A stretch of 64,000 nucleotides of DNA from Streptomyces flavochromogenes (GCF_000717595.1 NZ_JNZO01000012.1:124001-188000); one strand, 5' to 3'; numbered from the stretch's first letter, positions 17,359 to 27,639 are shown. Notes: generated by a model not told the origin, from the letters alone. Translations and numbers: made by a program.

Positions 17359-17847
17359 ATGAGCCAGCCCGTTCCGCCGCCCGGCAACCCGTTCGCCGGG
17401 GGCGCCGCGCCCGAGCCGTACCCCGTCGCGCCGCCGCCGGCGCCCGCCCGTGACAACGTCGCCCTCGGCCTGGTCGCCGCGGTCGTCGCCGCCCTCGTCT
17501 CGGCCGGCGTGTACGGCGCCGTCATCGGCGGCACCGAGCGCGAGATCGGCTGGGCCGCCGTCGGCATCGGGTTCCTCACCGGTCTCGCCGCCGGCAAGGT
17601 CGGCGGCCGCAACCCCGTCCTGCCGGTCGCGAGCGCGGTCCTCGCCCTCGGCGCGGTCTACCTCGGCCAGCTCCTGGGCATCGCGATCCTCCTCTCCAAG
17701 GAGCTGAACGTCTCCGCGACGGAGCTCTTCCTCCAGGAGTTCGGCCTGCTCACCGAGGGCTGGAACGCGACCAAGGACCCGCTGACGTTCCTGTTCTTCG
17801 GCATCGCCGCCTTCGCCGCGTTCTCCGGCGCCAAGAAGGCCGCGTAG
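17359..17847 (+). CDS. Small membrane protein with Pro-rich N-terminus, unknown function
   Basis: A 162-residue protein not recognised as a named family. A 30-residue cytoplasmic-looking Pro/Ala/Gly-rich tail is followed by about four hydrophobic segments: roughly 36-56 (VALGLVAAVVAALVSAGVYG), 65-80, 88-115 and the C-terminal FFGIAAFAAFSGA. A charged loop (KELNVSATELFLQEFGLLTEGWNATKD) lies between the third and fourth. The start ATG follows CTGGGGGGAT at a usable distance. It is separated from guaB3 by a perfect bidirectional terminator, so it stands alone. A role in the envelope is only a guess. Confidence 0.8.
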   Translation: MSQPVPPPGNPFAGGAAPEPYPVAPPPAPARDNVALGLVAAVVAALVSAGVYGAVIGGTEREIGWAAVGIGFLTGLAAGKVGGRNPVLPVASAVLALGAVYLGQLLGIAILLSKELNVSATELFLQEFGLLTEGWNATKDPLTFLFFGIAAFAAFSGAKKAA

Positions 17848-17855
17848 CCGTCACG

Positions 17856-17905
17856 CGTACGAGGAGGGGCCCCGCACCACCCGGTGCGGGGCCCCTCCTC
17901 GTACG
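17856..17905. terminator. Perfect bidirectional terminator hairpin
   Basis: A 23-bp perfect stem (17856-17878 with 17883-17905) and a 4-nt loop lie between the convergent membrane protein gene and guaB3, whose stops are 8 and 14 bp away. Confidence 0.9.
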
Positions 17906-17919
17906 TACGGGAGCCGACG

Positions 17920-19044
17920 TCAGCGCTTGTGCTGCGAGTCCGCGACCGTGACCTCGACGCGCTGGAACTCCTTGAGCTCGCTGTAGCCCGTGGTGGCCAT
18001 CGCGCGGCGCAGGGCGCCGAAGAAGTTCATCGAGCCGTCCGGGATGTGCGACGGGCCCGCGAGGATCTCCTCGGTGGTGCCGACGACGCCCAGGTCGACC
18101 AGCTTGCCGCGCGGCACGTCCTCGTGGACGGCCTCCATGCCCCAGTGGTGGCCCTTGCCGGGCGCGTCCGTGGCGCGGGCCAGCGGGGAGCCCATCATGA
18201 CCGCGTCGGCACCGCAGGCGATCGCCTTCGGCAGGTCGCCGGACCAGCCGACCCCGCCGTCGGCGATGACGTGCACGTACCGGCCGCCGGACTCGTCCAT
18301 GTAGTCGCGGCGGGCCGCGGCCACGTCGGCGACCGCGGTCGCCATCGGGACCTGGATGCCGAACACGTTGCGCGTGGTGTGCGCCGCGCCGCCGCCGAAG
18401 CCGACGAGGACACCCGCGGCGCCGGTGCGCATCAGGTGCAGGGCCGCGGTGTACGTGGCGCAGCCGCCGACGATGACCGGGACGTCGAGCTCGTAGATGA
18501 ACTGCTTCAGGTTCAGCGGCTCGGACGCGCCCGACACGTGCTCGGCGGAGACCGTGGTGCCGCGGATGACGAAGATGTCCACGCCGGCGTCGACGACGGC
18601 CTTGGAGAACTGCGCGGTCCGCTGCGGGGAGAGCGCGGCGGCGGTGACGACACCGGAGTCGCGCACCTCCTTGATGCGCTGCCCGATCAGCTCTTCCTTG
18701 ATCGGGGCCGCGTAGATCTCCTGCAGACGGCGGGTCGCGGTCGCCTCGTCCAGCTCGGCGATCTCGTCGAGCAGCGGCTGCGGGTCCTCGTACCGGGTCC
18801 AGAGACCCTCCAGGTTCAGGACGCCGAGGCCGCCCAGCTCTCCGATGCGGATCGCGGTCTGCGGCGACACGACCGAGTCCATGGGGGCGGCCAGGAAGGG
18901 GAGCTCGAAGCGGTAGGCGTCGATCTGCCAGGCGATCGAGACCTCCTTCGGGTCCCGGGTGCGCCGGCTCGGAACGACGGCGATGTCGTCGAACGCGTAC
19001 GCCCTGCGGCCGCGCTTGCCGCGCCCGATCTCGATCTCAGTCAC
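17920..19044 (-). CDS. guaB3: GuaB3-type IMP dehydrogenase paralogue
   Basis: A 374-residue TIM-barrel protein of the IMPDH/GMP reductase family that lacks the CBS pair found in GuaB. It keeps AAPMDSVVSP (NAD/IMP site) and HVIADGGVGWSGDLPKAIA (phosphate site). The active-site loop reads GFGGGAAHTTRNVFG, where GuaB has [13 protein letters not shown], so the nucleophilic Cys is absent from its usual position. GuaB3 proteins accompany GuaB in actinobacteria and cyanobacteria; whether this one converts IMP is not decided by sequence. It lies about 105 bp downstream of guaB, in the same direction. ATG 19044 begins MTEIEIGRGKRGRRAYAFDD. Confidence 0.88.
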   Translation of the reverse strand: MTEIEIGRGKRGRRAYAFDDIAVVPSRRTRDPKEVSIAWQIDAYRFELPFLAAPMDSVVSPQTAIRIGELGGLGVLNLEGLWTRYEDPQPLLDEIAELDEATATRRLQEIYAAPIKEELIGQRIKEVRDSGVVTAAALSPQRTAQFSKAVVDAGVDIFVIRGTTVSAEHVSGASEPLNLKQFIYELDVPVIVGGCATYTAALHLMRTGAAGVLVGFGGGAAHTTRNVFGIQVPMATAVADVAAARRDYMDESGGRYVHVIADGGVGWSGDLPKAIACGADAVMMGSPLARATDAPGKGHHWGMEAVHEDVPRGKLVDLGVVGTTEEILAGPSHIPDGSMNFFGALRRAMATTGYSELKEFQRVEVTVADSQHKR

Positions 19045-19150
19045 GATGTGTGGCCTTTCCCTCTACGTCTGCGCCTACCAGTATCCCCGACACAAGCGTG
19101 AGGGGCGGCTCCGGCCACATGCCGGAACCGCCCCCACGCGTCGCGCTGTG

Positions 19151-20695
<1,545 letters not shown>

Positions 20696-20821
20696 CTAAC
20701 GGGCTGAAGCGGTGTCTCATTCCACGATCAAGATCAGCCGCAAGCTTTGGACATTCACACGTGTACGAAAGGGACGACTGGCCTCAGTGAGTCTTACTGG
20801 CTGGCCACTGCCGCCACCCGG

Positions 20822-21514
20822 CTACTGCTCGGCCAGCGCCCTGAGCCGGCTGAGCGCGCGATGCTGCGCGACCCGGACGGCCCCCGGGGACATGCCGAGC
20901 ATCTGCCCGGTCTCCTCGGCGGTCAGTCCGACCGCGACGCGGAGCACGAGCAGTTCGCGCTGGTTCTCCGGGAGGTTGGCGAGCAGCTTCTTGGCCCACT
21001 CGGCGTCGTCGCTGAGGAGCGCGCGCTCCTCCGGGCCGAGGGAGTCGTCGGGCCGCTCGGGCATCTCGTCGGAGGGGACGGCCGTGGACCCCGGGTGCCG
21101 CATGGCGGCCCGCTGGAGGTCGGCGACCTTGTGTCCGGCGATGGCGAAGACGAAGGCCTCGAAGGGCCTGCCCGTGTCCTTGTAGCGCGGCAGCGCCATC
21201 AGGACGGCGACGCAGACCTCCTGGGCCAGGTCCTCGACGAAGTGCCGGGCGTCGCCCGGCAGCCGGTTGAGACGGGTGCGGCAGTACCGCAGCGCGAGCG
21301 GATGGACTCGCGCGAGCAGGTCGTGCGTCGCCTGGGCGTCGCCCTCGACCGCGCGGTGTACGAGCGCGCCGATCTCCCCCTGCCCGGCAGGCATGGGGGA
21401 CCCCACGGTCTCGTCGTCGCGCATCGCTCCATGGTGCCCCGACGCCTCGGCGTTCGTGGCACCGCGTCCGTAGTTGTGCACCGAAGCGTTATGAGTAGGT
21501 GCGCCGGAACTCAT
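20822..21514 (-). CDS. shbA: ECF sigma factor ShbA (SigD family)
   Basis: An ECF RNA polymerase sigma factor. In Streptomyces griseus, ShbA directs transcription of the principal sigma gene hrdB, and mycobacterial SigD sits in the same genomic place next to guaB. Region 2 is [30 protein letters not shown]; region 4 is [46 protein letters not shown] roughly 40-residue N-terminal extension precedes region 2. ATG 21514 (230 residues) is chosen because G-rich Shine-Dalgarno sequence lies just upstream; the frame is open 17 codons further. No anti-sigma gene is adjacent. Identification rests on family plus synteny. Confidence 0.85.
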   Translation of the reverse strand: MSSGAPTHNASVHNYGRGATNAEASGHHGAMRDDETVGSPMPAGQGEIGALVHRAVEGDAQATHDLLARVHPLALRYCRTRLNRLPGDARHFVEDLAQEVCVAVLMALPRYKDTGRPFEAFVFAIAGHKVADLQRAAMRHPGSTAVPSDEMPERPDDSLGPEERALLSDDAEWAKKLLANLPENQRELLVLRVAVGLTAEETGQMLGMSPGAVRVAQHRALSRLRALAEQ

Positions 21515-21667
21515 CTCCCGCGCCCTCCCCTCCCGCTCGATCGACTCGTCCCCGAGGAACTCCACATCTCAAGGATGCGTCATCGCGCGGGGAAGTGACA
21601 CAAGCCTGCCCCGTCCACCCCACGACGGACGCGGGCGGGGACGGGGAGGTAGCCGGTGACCTGCGAT

Positions 21668-22279
21668 TCAGCGGACCAGACCCCAGCGGAATCCGAGGGC
21701 GACCGCGTGCGCCCGGTCCGAGGCGCCCAGCTTCTTGAAGAGACGCCGGGCGTGGGTCTTGACCGTGTCCTCGGAGAGGAAGAGCTCGCGCCCGATCTCG
21801 GCGTTGGACCGGCCGTGGCTCATGCCTTCGAGGACCTGGATCTCGCGCGCGGTGAGGGTGGGCGCGGCGCCCATCTCGGCCGAACGGAGCCGGCGCGGGG
21901 CGAGCCGCCAGGTCGGGTCGGCCAGCGCCTGCGTGACGGTGGCCCGCAGTTCGGCGCGCGAGGCGTCCTTGTGCAGATAGCCGCGGGCACCCGCGGCGAC
22001 CGCGAGGGCGACGCCGTCGAGGTCCTCGGCGACCGTGAGCATGATGATGCGGGCGCCGGGGTCCGCGGAGAGCAGCCGGCGGACGGTCTCCACGCCGCCC
22101 AGACCGGGCATGCGTACGTCCATCAGAATCAGGTCCGAGCGGTCCGCGCCCCAGCGGCGGAGGACTTCCTCGCCGTTGGCCGCGGTGGTCACGCGCTCGA
22201 CACCGGGCACGGTCGCGACCGCGCGGCGGAGCGCCTCTCGGGCAAGCGGGGAGTCGTCGCAGACGAGGACGGATGTCAT
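21668..22279 (-). CDS. bldM: Atypical response regulator BldM
   Basis: A LuxR/NarL-type developmental regulator needed for aerial mycelium and spore genes in Streptomyces; it acts as a homodimer or as a heterodimer with WhiI. The 203-residue product has a receiver domain (CDDSPLAREAL, D54 in LILMDVRMPG, and K in YLHKD) and a C-terminal HTH (LTAREIQVLEGMSHGRSNAEIGRELFLSEDTVKTHARRLFKKL). No sensor kinase is nearby. BldM is known not to depend on phosphorylation in the usual way. ATG 22279 has GGAGG 6 nt upstream. A perfect sigma-BldN promoter lies at 22413-22440. It is divergent from whiD. Confidence 0.95.
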   Translation of the reverse strand: MTSVLVCDDSPLAREALRRAVATVPGVERVTTAANGEEVLRRWGADRSDLILMDVRMPGLGGVETVRRLLSADPGARIIMLTVAEDLDGVALAVAAGARGYLHKDASRAELRATVTQALADPTWRLAPRRLRSAEMGAAPTLTAREIQVLEGMSHGRSNAEIGRELFLSEDTVKTHARRLFKKLGASDRAHAVALGFRWGLVR

Positions 22280-22712
22280 GCCTGACCTCCGCGGCTCTCG
22301 CAGCTGTAGCGCGTCACCTTGAGCCTCCAGGGCTGTACGTAATCGTCACCTGTGCGATTGACGCTCTCGGACACCTGCCCGATCGCTTGTTCCTTCAACC
22401 GCCTCCGCACTCTCAACGACGGTCACTCGAAAGAGTTACGGGTCGGACGGCAGCCTTCGGCACTCTACGTGAGGGCTTGCGCGCGGAGGGGAGCGACGCG
22501 GGCCGTTCGCCCTTCATCGAAAGCTATGCCCCATTTAGCGGGATTTCTTCCCTTTTCGCGGTGTCTGTGGCTAGATTCGCAATGAGTCATATTTACATCT
22601 ACTTAGACAGTAGGTGTACCGACCCGGACCGACGGGGACACGAGGAGCCCCGGCCATCAGCCATCCACCCGCCCACCTATCCGTTCGACACGGTTTCAAG
22701 GGGACAAGCGCA
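22280..22712. other. bldM-whiD divergent intergenic region
   Basis: This 433-bp region holds the sigma-BldN promoter of bldM at 22413-22440. The 120 bp nearest whiD include an AT-rich stretch around 22570-22615 (atgagtcatatttacatc and neighbours) that probably contains whiD promoters. I could not assign a specific sigma factor to it. No small gene is evident. Confidence 0.6.
22413..22440 (-). promoter_or_regulatory. Sigma-BldN-dependent promoter of bldM
   Basis: On the minus strand CGTAAC (22440-22435), 16 bp, then CGTTGA (22418-22413) match the sigma-BldN consensus CGTAAC-N16-CGTTGA exactly. It implies a bldM leader of about 125 nt and places bldM under the BldN cascade, as known for this gene. 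Confidence 0.88.
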
Positions 22713-23102
22713 ATGGCAGATTTCTCCCGCCTTCCCGGACCCAACGCCGATCTGTGGGACTGGCAACTGCTCGCGGCCTGCCGCGGCGTCGACAGCTCCC
22801 TGTTCTTCCACCCCGAGGGAGAGCGCGGCGCGGCACGGAGTGCGCGTGAGAACTCGGCGAAAGAGGTCTGCATGCGGTGCCCGGTACGCGCGGAGTGCGC
22901 GGCACACGCACTCGCCGTGCGGGAGCCCTACGGCGTATGGGGCGGCCTCACCGAGGACGAACGCGAAGAGCTCATGGGACGCGCGCGCAATCGCCTGATC
23001 ACGGCGGCGCCGACGACCGCGTCGGTCGCGTCCACGGCTTCCGTGACATCCATGACGACATCGGCGTCGGCAGCAGGCCGGCCGATTGCGGAGCGCATGT
23101 GA
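22713..23102 (+). CDS. whiD: WhiB-like iron-sulphur regulator WhiD
   Basis: A WhiB-family protein that binds a [4Fe-4S] cluster and is needed for late sporulation and septum/wall maturation in Streptomyces. Cluster ligands C23, C53, C56 and C62 (AACRG, EVCMRCPVRAEC) and the G-W turn GVWGG (74-78) are all present, followed by a basic stretch (RARNRL). The 129-residue length exceeds the roughly 112 of the S. coelicolor protein because of an Ala/Thr/Ser-rich C-terminal tail. ATG 22713 has AAGGGGA 7-8 nt upstream; the frame is open earlier without a better start. Identity rests on adjacency to bldM and similarity. Confidence 0.9.
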   Translation: MADFSRLPGPNADLWDWQLLAACRGVDSSLFFHPEGERGAARSARENSAKEVCMRCPVRAECAAHALAVREPYGVWGGLTEDEREELMGRARNRLITAAPTTASVASTASVTSMTTSASAAGRPIAERM

Positions 23103-23207
23103 AGGAACGTTTCCTCAACTAAGCACCGAACCTGAGCACCCACACCGGAGCACGAACGACCGGAGCACCGACAACCGGAGCCGCGCCCACGCGCGCGAGG
23201 CGGCGTC

Positions 23208-24125
23208 CTACGCGCGCGTGGCGGCCCGGGTCAGTTCGTCGAGCGTGGCGGCGACGGCCGGCACCTGCGCCAGGTCGGGCAGCGTCAGAGCCACGATCTC
23301 CCGCTCCACGGCGGGCTCCACGGTCACGGTCCGCGCCCCCCTGGGCCGAACGGACTCGATGGCCAGCTCCGGCAGGACGGCCACGCCGAGACCGGCGCCG
23401 ACCAGGCCCACCACGGCCGGGTAGTCGTCGGTGGCGAAGTCGATACGGGGGGTGAAGCCCGCCTCCTCGCACACGTCGACGAGCTGACGGCGGCAGCGCG
23501 GGCAGCCCGCGATCCAGGACTCGTCGGCCAGTTCGGCCATGCCCACGGACCCGGCCCCGGCGAGCCGGTGCCCCTCGGGGACCAGGCCCACCAGGCGGTC
23601 GGCCAGGATCGGGCGGACGACCAGGTCGTCCCACTCGGCCTGCCCGTCGGCCTGCCGGCCTTCCGGCCCGCCGCCGTACCGGAAGGCGAGGGCCACGTCG
23701 CAGTCGCCCTCGCGGAGCATCTCGATCGAGCGCGGCGGCTCGGCCTCGACGAGCGAGACGCGGGTGCCGGGGTGCGCGGCCCGCAGCGCGGCGAGCGCGG
23801 TGGGGACGAGCGTGGAGCTGCCACTGGGGAAGGAGACCAGCCGGACCCGGCCCGCGCGGAGCCCGGCGATCGCGGCGACCTCCTCCTCCGCGGCGGTGAG
23901 CCCGGCGAGGATGCCGGAAGCATGGCGGACCAGGACCTCACCGGCCTCGGTGAGGCGCATCTCGCGTCCCGTCCGGATCAGCAGCGGCGTACCGGCGGAG
24001 CCTTCGAGGGCCTTCATCTGCTGGCTGACGGCGGGCTGGGTGCAGCCCAGTTCGCGCGCGGCGGCCGAGAAGGAGCCGGTGGCGGCGACGGCACGCAGGA
24101 CGCGGAGATGACGAGCCTCGATCAT
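23208..24125 (-). CDS. LysR-family transcriptional regulator
   Basis: A 305-residue LysR regulator. The N-terminal winged HTH is MIEARHLRVLRAVAATGSFS and AARELGCTQPAVSQQMKALE. A periplasmic-binding-like effector domain follows from about residue 90. It contains a CPRCRRQLVDVC segment with three Cys that might sense metal or redox state; this is an observation, not an assignment. It is divergent from the MOSC gene, so that gene is its likeliest target by the usual LysR arrangement. ATG 24125 is preferred; an in-frame ATG at 24137 would add four residues. Confidence 0.9.
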   Translation of the reverse strand: MIEARHLRVLRAVAATGSFSAAARELGCTQPAVSQQMKALEGSAGTPLLIRTGREMRLTEAGEVLVRHASGILAGLTAAEEEVAAIAGLRAGRVRLVSFPSGSSTLVPTALAALRAAHPGTRVSLVEAEPPRSIEMLREGDCDVALAFRYGGGPEGRQADGQAEWDDLVVRPILADRLVGLVPEGHRLAGAGSVGMAELADESWIAGCPRCRRQLVDVCEEAGFTPRIDFATDDYPAVVGLVGAGLGVAVLPELAIESVRPRGARTVTVEPAVEREIVALTLPDLAQVPAVAATLDELTRAATRA

Positions 24126-24206
24126 GGACTCCAGCATAAGCGAATCTTGGATGAAGTCCCACTTTTCCGCCTTCAGCTTTGAGACGGGTGCCCGTAAAGT
24201 GCCCAC

Positions 24207-24881
24207 ATGACCTTGCTGAGTGTGAATGTGGGCCGCGCCAAGGCCGTGGACTACACCGAGGCCGCGGCCGGCCTGACCGCCATCGACAAGCGCCCCGTCG
24301 AGGGGCCGGTCCGGATCGAGGCACCCGGAGCGCCCGGCGTCGGCAGGAGCGGGCTCGCCGGGGACACGGTGTGCGACCTGCGCTTCCACGGGGGCGACGA
24401 CCGGGCCGCGTACGCCTTCGCGCGCGAGGACCTGGACCGGTGGGAGCGCGAGCTCGGCCGCCCGCTCGCCAACGGCTCCTTCGGCGAGAACCTCACGACC
24501 CAGGGCCTCGACGTGAACGGCGCCCTGATCGGCGAGCGCTGGCGGATCGGCGAGGAGGTCGTCCTGGAGGTCACCGGCGGCCGCATCCCCTGCCGTACGT
24601 TCGCGGGCTTCCTGGAGGAGAAGGGCTGGGTCAAGCGGTTCACGCAGTCCGACGCCGGTCCGGGCGCGCTGCTGCGCGTGATCGTGCCGGGCGAGATCCG
24701 CGCCGGCGACCCGATCACGGTCGTCCACCGGCCCGACCACGGCATCACCGTCGCGCTGCTCCACCGCGCCGCGACCACCGAACGCGCCCTGCTCCCCAGC
24801 ACGTTGGTCGCCGCCGAGTGGATGGAGTCCGGACTCCTCGCGCTCGCACGCCAGTACGCGGAGAAGTACGCGCGCGCGTAG
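24207..24881 (+). CDS. MOSC-domain protein (YiiM-like)
   Basis: A 224-residue MOSC-domain protein. Such proteins carry sulphur for the molybdenum cofactor or take part in related detoxification (for example N-hydroxylated bases for YiiM). Motifs are VCDLRFHGGDDRAAYAFARED, NGSFGENLTTQGLDVN, the conserved Cys in GGRIPCRTFAGFL, and the C-terminal helical extension typical of YiiM. The mRNA may be leaderless: TAAAGT at 24195-24200 is a fair -10 placing the first base at the ATG. It is divergent from the LysR gene and 61 bp before the SDR gene. Confidence 0.85.
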   Translation: MTLLSVNVGRAKAVDYTEAAAGLTAIDKRPVEGPVRIEAPGAPGVGRSGLAGDTVCDLRFHGGDDRAAYAFAREDLDRWERELGRPLANGSFGENLTTQGLDVNGALIGERWRIGEEVVLEVTGGRIPCRTFAGFLEEKGWVKRFTQSDAGPGALLRVIVPGEIRAGDPITVVHRPDHGITVALLHRAATTERALLPSTLVAAEWMESGLLALARQYAEKYARA

Positions 24882-24942
24882 CCCGCGTCTGGTCGGCGGT
24901 ACGCGGACAAGAACGTCTCCGCCGTGGCACTACCGTGCCCGT

Positions 24943-25716
24943 ATGACGACAGCACTGATTACGGGCGCCACCGCGGGCATCGGGGCCGCTTTCGCACGGA
25001 GGCTCGCCGCGGACGGCCACGACGTCGTGCTCGTGGCCCGGGACATGAAGCGGCTCCGGGAGCAGGCGACGGAGCTGCACGACCGCCACGGCATCGAGGC
25101 CGAGGTGCTCGCGGCGGACCTCGCCGAGGAGAAGGGCATCGCCGCCGTCGAGGCCCGGCTCTCGGACCCGAAGCAGCCGGTGGACATGCTCGTGAACAAC
25201 GCCGGCTTCGGCAACAAGGGGCGCTTCCTCGAGGTGTCCATGGCCGACGAGCTGAAGATGCTCACGGTGCACTGCGAGGCGGTGCTGCGGCTGACCTCGG
25301 CGGCCGCCGCCTCGATGAAGGAGCGCCGGCGGGGCTCCGTGGTCAATGTCGCCTCGGTGGCGGCCTTCGTGCCCCGGGGCACCTACGGGGCGTCGAAGGC
25401 CTGGGTCGTGCAGTTCACCCAGGGCGCGGCGCGGGACCTGGCGGGCACCGGCGTACGGCTGATGGCGCTCTGCCCCGGCTTCGTACGGACCGAGTTCCAC
25501 GAGCGGGCCGGGATGGGGACGGACAACATCCCGGGCTGGATGTGGCTCGACGCGGACAAGCTGGTGACGGCGGCGCTCGCGGACCTGGACCGGGGGAAGT
25601 CGCTGTCGATCCCCGACCCCCGCTACAAGGCCCTCATGGGTGTGGTGAAGCTGGCGCCGCGCGGGCTCCTCGGCGGGGTCTCCTCGAAGGCGGGCAGGAA
25701 GTACGGGCCGAAGTAG
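24943..25716 (+). CDS. Short-chain dehydrogenase/reductase
   Basis: A 257-residue classical SDR. The NADP-binding motif is TGATAGIGAAFARRL, with an Arg-rich second strand (VLVARDMKRLRE) favouring NADP(H). The NNAG motif is VNNAGFGNKG, the catalytic Ser is in VVNVAS, and Y-X3-K is YGASK. The substrate cannot be told from sequence. The start follows TACCGT by six bases, another possible leaderless arrangement. The 3' end, including the stop codon, is the first copy of a 31-bp tandem repeat that runs into the next gene. Convergent with the DUF2264 gene. Confidence 0.87.
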   Translation: MTTALITGATAGIGAAFARRLAADGHDVVLVARDMKRLREQATELHDRHGIEAEVLAADLAEEKGIAAVEARLSDPKQPVDMLVNNAGFGNKGRFLEVSMADELKMLTVHCEAVLRLTSAAAASMKERRRGSVVNVASVAAFVPRGTYGASKAWVVQFTQGAARDLAGTGVRLMALCPGFVRTEFHERAGMGTDNIPGWMWLDADKLVTAALADLDRGKSLSIPDPRYKALMGVVKLAPRGLLGGVSSKAGRKYGPK

Positions 25717-25825
25717 ACCCCGTCACCCGGCCCTGGGGCCGAAGTAGACCCCGTCACCCGACCCTGGGGCCGAAGTAGACCCCGTCACCCGACCCTGGGG
25801 CCGAAGTAGACCCCGTCACCCGGCC
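25708..25825. repeat. 31-bp tandem repeat, about 3.8 copies, joining two convergent genes
   Basis: Units begin at 25708, 25739, 25770 and 25801 (ccgaagtagaccccgtcacc and following bases). The copies are nearly identical, with a G/A difference in the CCCGgCCC part. The first contains the SDR stop codon and the last overlaps the DUF2264 stop codon. It looks like slippage-type amplification of the SDR 3' end. Confidence 0.95.
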
Positions 25826-27639
25826 CGTGCGTCGAGGTCCAGTCTCGTGACGGTGCCGTCCTGCCAGGTCACGTGGAGGGTGTGACCGGTGACCCGGACG
25901 GCCGCGAGGTCCTCGACGGGGGCCGGGGCGGGCTCGGCGGTGAGCGAGGCGAGCGCGACGAAGAGGGCGGCCGGGCCGCTCGTGGCGCCGTGCAGGGCGA
26001 GGGTGCGGCTGCCGGGCCCCTGGAGCGTCTCCCCGGTGGGGAGTTCGGTGGGGCCGGCGGCTCCGTGGTCCGCGGGGTAGCCGTGGACCGGGTGCAGCTG
26101 CGCGTGCGGCCCTTCGGGGGTGGTGGCCCAGCCGGTCTGCCGGACCGGCGTCCCCTCCGGGGCGTCGAGGACGAGGTGGGCGCGGACCTCCGCGCGGCCG
26201 TGGGCGAGGGTCGCCGAGACGACCCGGACGCCGGGGTACGGGATGTGCCGGGAGGCGGCCCAGCCGGGGCCGGTGCCGGCGGGTGCGGCGGGGCCCCGGG
26301 TGGTCGGCTTCCCCTCGACGAGCAGCGCGAAGTGGTTGTCGGCGGGGGCCGGCCCGGTGGTGGGTCCCGTACGGGTCGCGTACGCCTGGCGGGCGTAGCC
26401 GGGGTCGTCCTCGGCGGCCTCGGCGCTGTGCACATGGTTGCTGCCGTGGTTGTGGAGGCGTACGAGTCCGTCGGCTGCGGTGCTCTGGACGAGCAGCCCG
26501 GCCGGGGCGAAGGGCCGGACGGTGTCGGCGCGTTCGGCCGGCAGGGGTTCCTCGCGGTCGGTCCAGGCGGAGTGGTCGGCGGGCAGGAGGAGGCCGAGGA
26601 AGCCCTTGGACGCCCAGTACGGGGAGCCGGGGCCGGAGTACTCCTGGACCAGGGGCGCGTACGGGCCGTGCCAGCCGAGCGTGAGGAGCCCGTCCCGGTC
26701 GGTGGCGCCGCGGTCGAGGAAGTACCGCAGGTTGCCGGAGGCCAGGCGGCGGGTGGCGCCGGGGGTGAGCGGGGTGTGCCCGGTGAGGGTGCCGAGCCAG
26801 GGGGCGGCGGCCGCGGCGAAGCGGTAGATCAGGGAGCGCCCGTACGGGAGGGGGGCGCCGTTCGCGTCGAAGAGGTGCACGTAGTCGTCGAGATGGGCGC
26901 GCAGGCGCGGACCGTACCGGTCGAGGAGCTCCCGGTCTCCCGCGAGGTGGGCGTGGAGGACCGGGTAGAAGTGCAGGGCCCAGGCGTTGTAGTGGTCGAA
27001 GGCGCGGTTGTCGCCGTCGCTGTACCAGCCGTCGCCGAGGTACCAGTCCTCGATCCGGGCGAGGGAGCGGTCGACGGTGACGGCGGCCCGGTCGGTGTCG
27101 ACTCCGGCGTCCTGGAGGAAGCCGGCGACGGTGAGGCCGAAGAGCCACCAGTTGTTGTCGACGGGCGACGGGCCGAGGGCGGGGCGGAGCCAGTCGGCGA
27201 CCTGTTCGCGGGTGCGGTCGTCGAGCCGGTCCCAGAGCCAGGGACGGGTGAGGCGGAGGCCGAGGGCGACGGAGGCCGCTTCGACGATCGCCTGGCGGGT
27301 GTCGGTGGTGAGGGGCCAGGAGTCCTCGTCCGCGCGTCCCGGCTTCGCGGTCCCGGCGGCGAGCCCTTCCGCGTACCGGTCGAGATGCCCGTGCGGGTCC
27401 TCGCCCCGCGCGCCCGCGACCCGGAGCGCCGCGAGGAGGAAGGTGCGGGCCCAGCCCTCCAGGCCGTCGGAGCGGGCTCCGGACCAGCTGGGCCGGGGGC
27501 CCGGCAGGTCGATCAGTCCCTGCCGGGGGGAGGCGAACGGGCGTACCGCCAGGAGGAGTCGGTCGGCCGCGGTCTCCCAGTGACCGCGGGTCCAGCCGGT
27601 GTACGGGCTGAGCTCACGGTTCTCGGGCGGCGTGGGCAT
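25816..27639 (-). CDS. DUF2264-family protein, probable glycoside-active enzyme
   Basis: A 607-residue protein of the DUF2264 family, an alpha/alpha-barrel type fold found with sugar transporters. The N-terminal half carries the family blocks: GWTRGHWETAADRLL, DGLEGWARTFLLAALR, VDNNWWLFGLTVAGF, YSDGDNRAFDHYNAWALHFYP and QEYSGPGSPYWASKGFLGLL, rich in Trp, Tyr, Asp and His. The C-terminal half is beta-rich. There is no signal peptide, so it acts inside the cell on imported sugar. ATG 27639 has AGGGAG 5 nt upstream; the frame is open 49 more codons. It is divergent from the regulator and shares promoter and operator features with the ABC transporter operon. Exact reaction unknown. Confidence 0.8.
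   Translation of the reverse strand: MPTPPENRELSPYTGWTRGHWETAADRLLLAVRPFASPRQGLIDLPGPRPSWSGARSDGLEGWARTFLLAALRVAGARGEDPHGHLDRYAEGLAAGTAKPGRADEDSWPLTTDTRQAIVEAASVALGLRLTRPWLWDRLDDRTREQVADWLRPALGPSPVDNNWWLFGLTVAGFLQDAGVDTDRAAVTVDRSLARIEDWYLGDGWYSDGDNRAFDHYNAWALHFYPVLHAHLAGDRELLDRYGPRLRAHLDDYVHLFDANGAPLPYGRSLIYRFAAAAAPWLGTLTGHTPLTPGATRRLASGNLRYFLDRGATDRDGLLTLGWHGPYAPLVQEYSGPGSPYWASKGFLGLLLPADHSAWTDREEPLPAERADTVRPFAPAGLLVQSTAADGLVRLHNHGSNHVHSAEAAEDDPGYARQAYATRTGPTTGPAPADNHFALLVEGKPTTRGPAAPAGTGPGWAASRHIPYPGVRVVSATLAHGRAEVRAHLVLDAPEGTPVRQTGWATTPEGPHAQLHPVHGYPADHGAAGPTELPTGETLQGPGSRTLALHGATSGPAALFVALASLTAEPAPAPVEDLAAVRVTGHTLHVTWQDGTVTRLDLDARAG

Noticed and set aside
24126..24764. N-terminal extension of the LysR frame to 24764
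   Set aside because: The added residues are antisense to the MOSC gene and lie before a complete LysR HTH.
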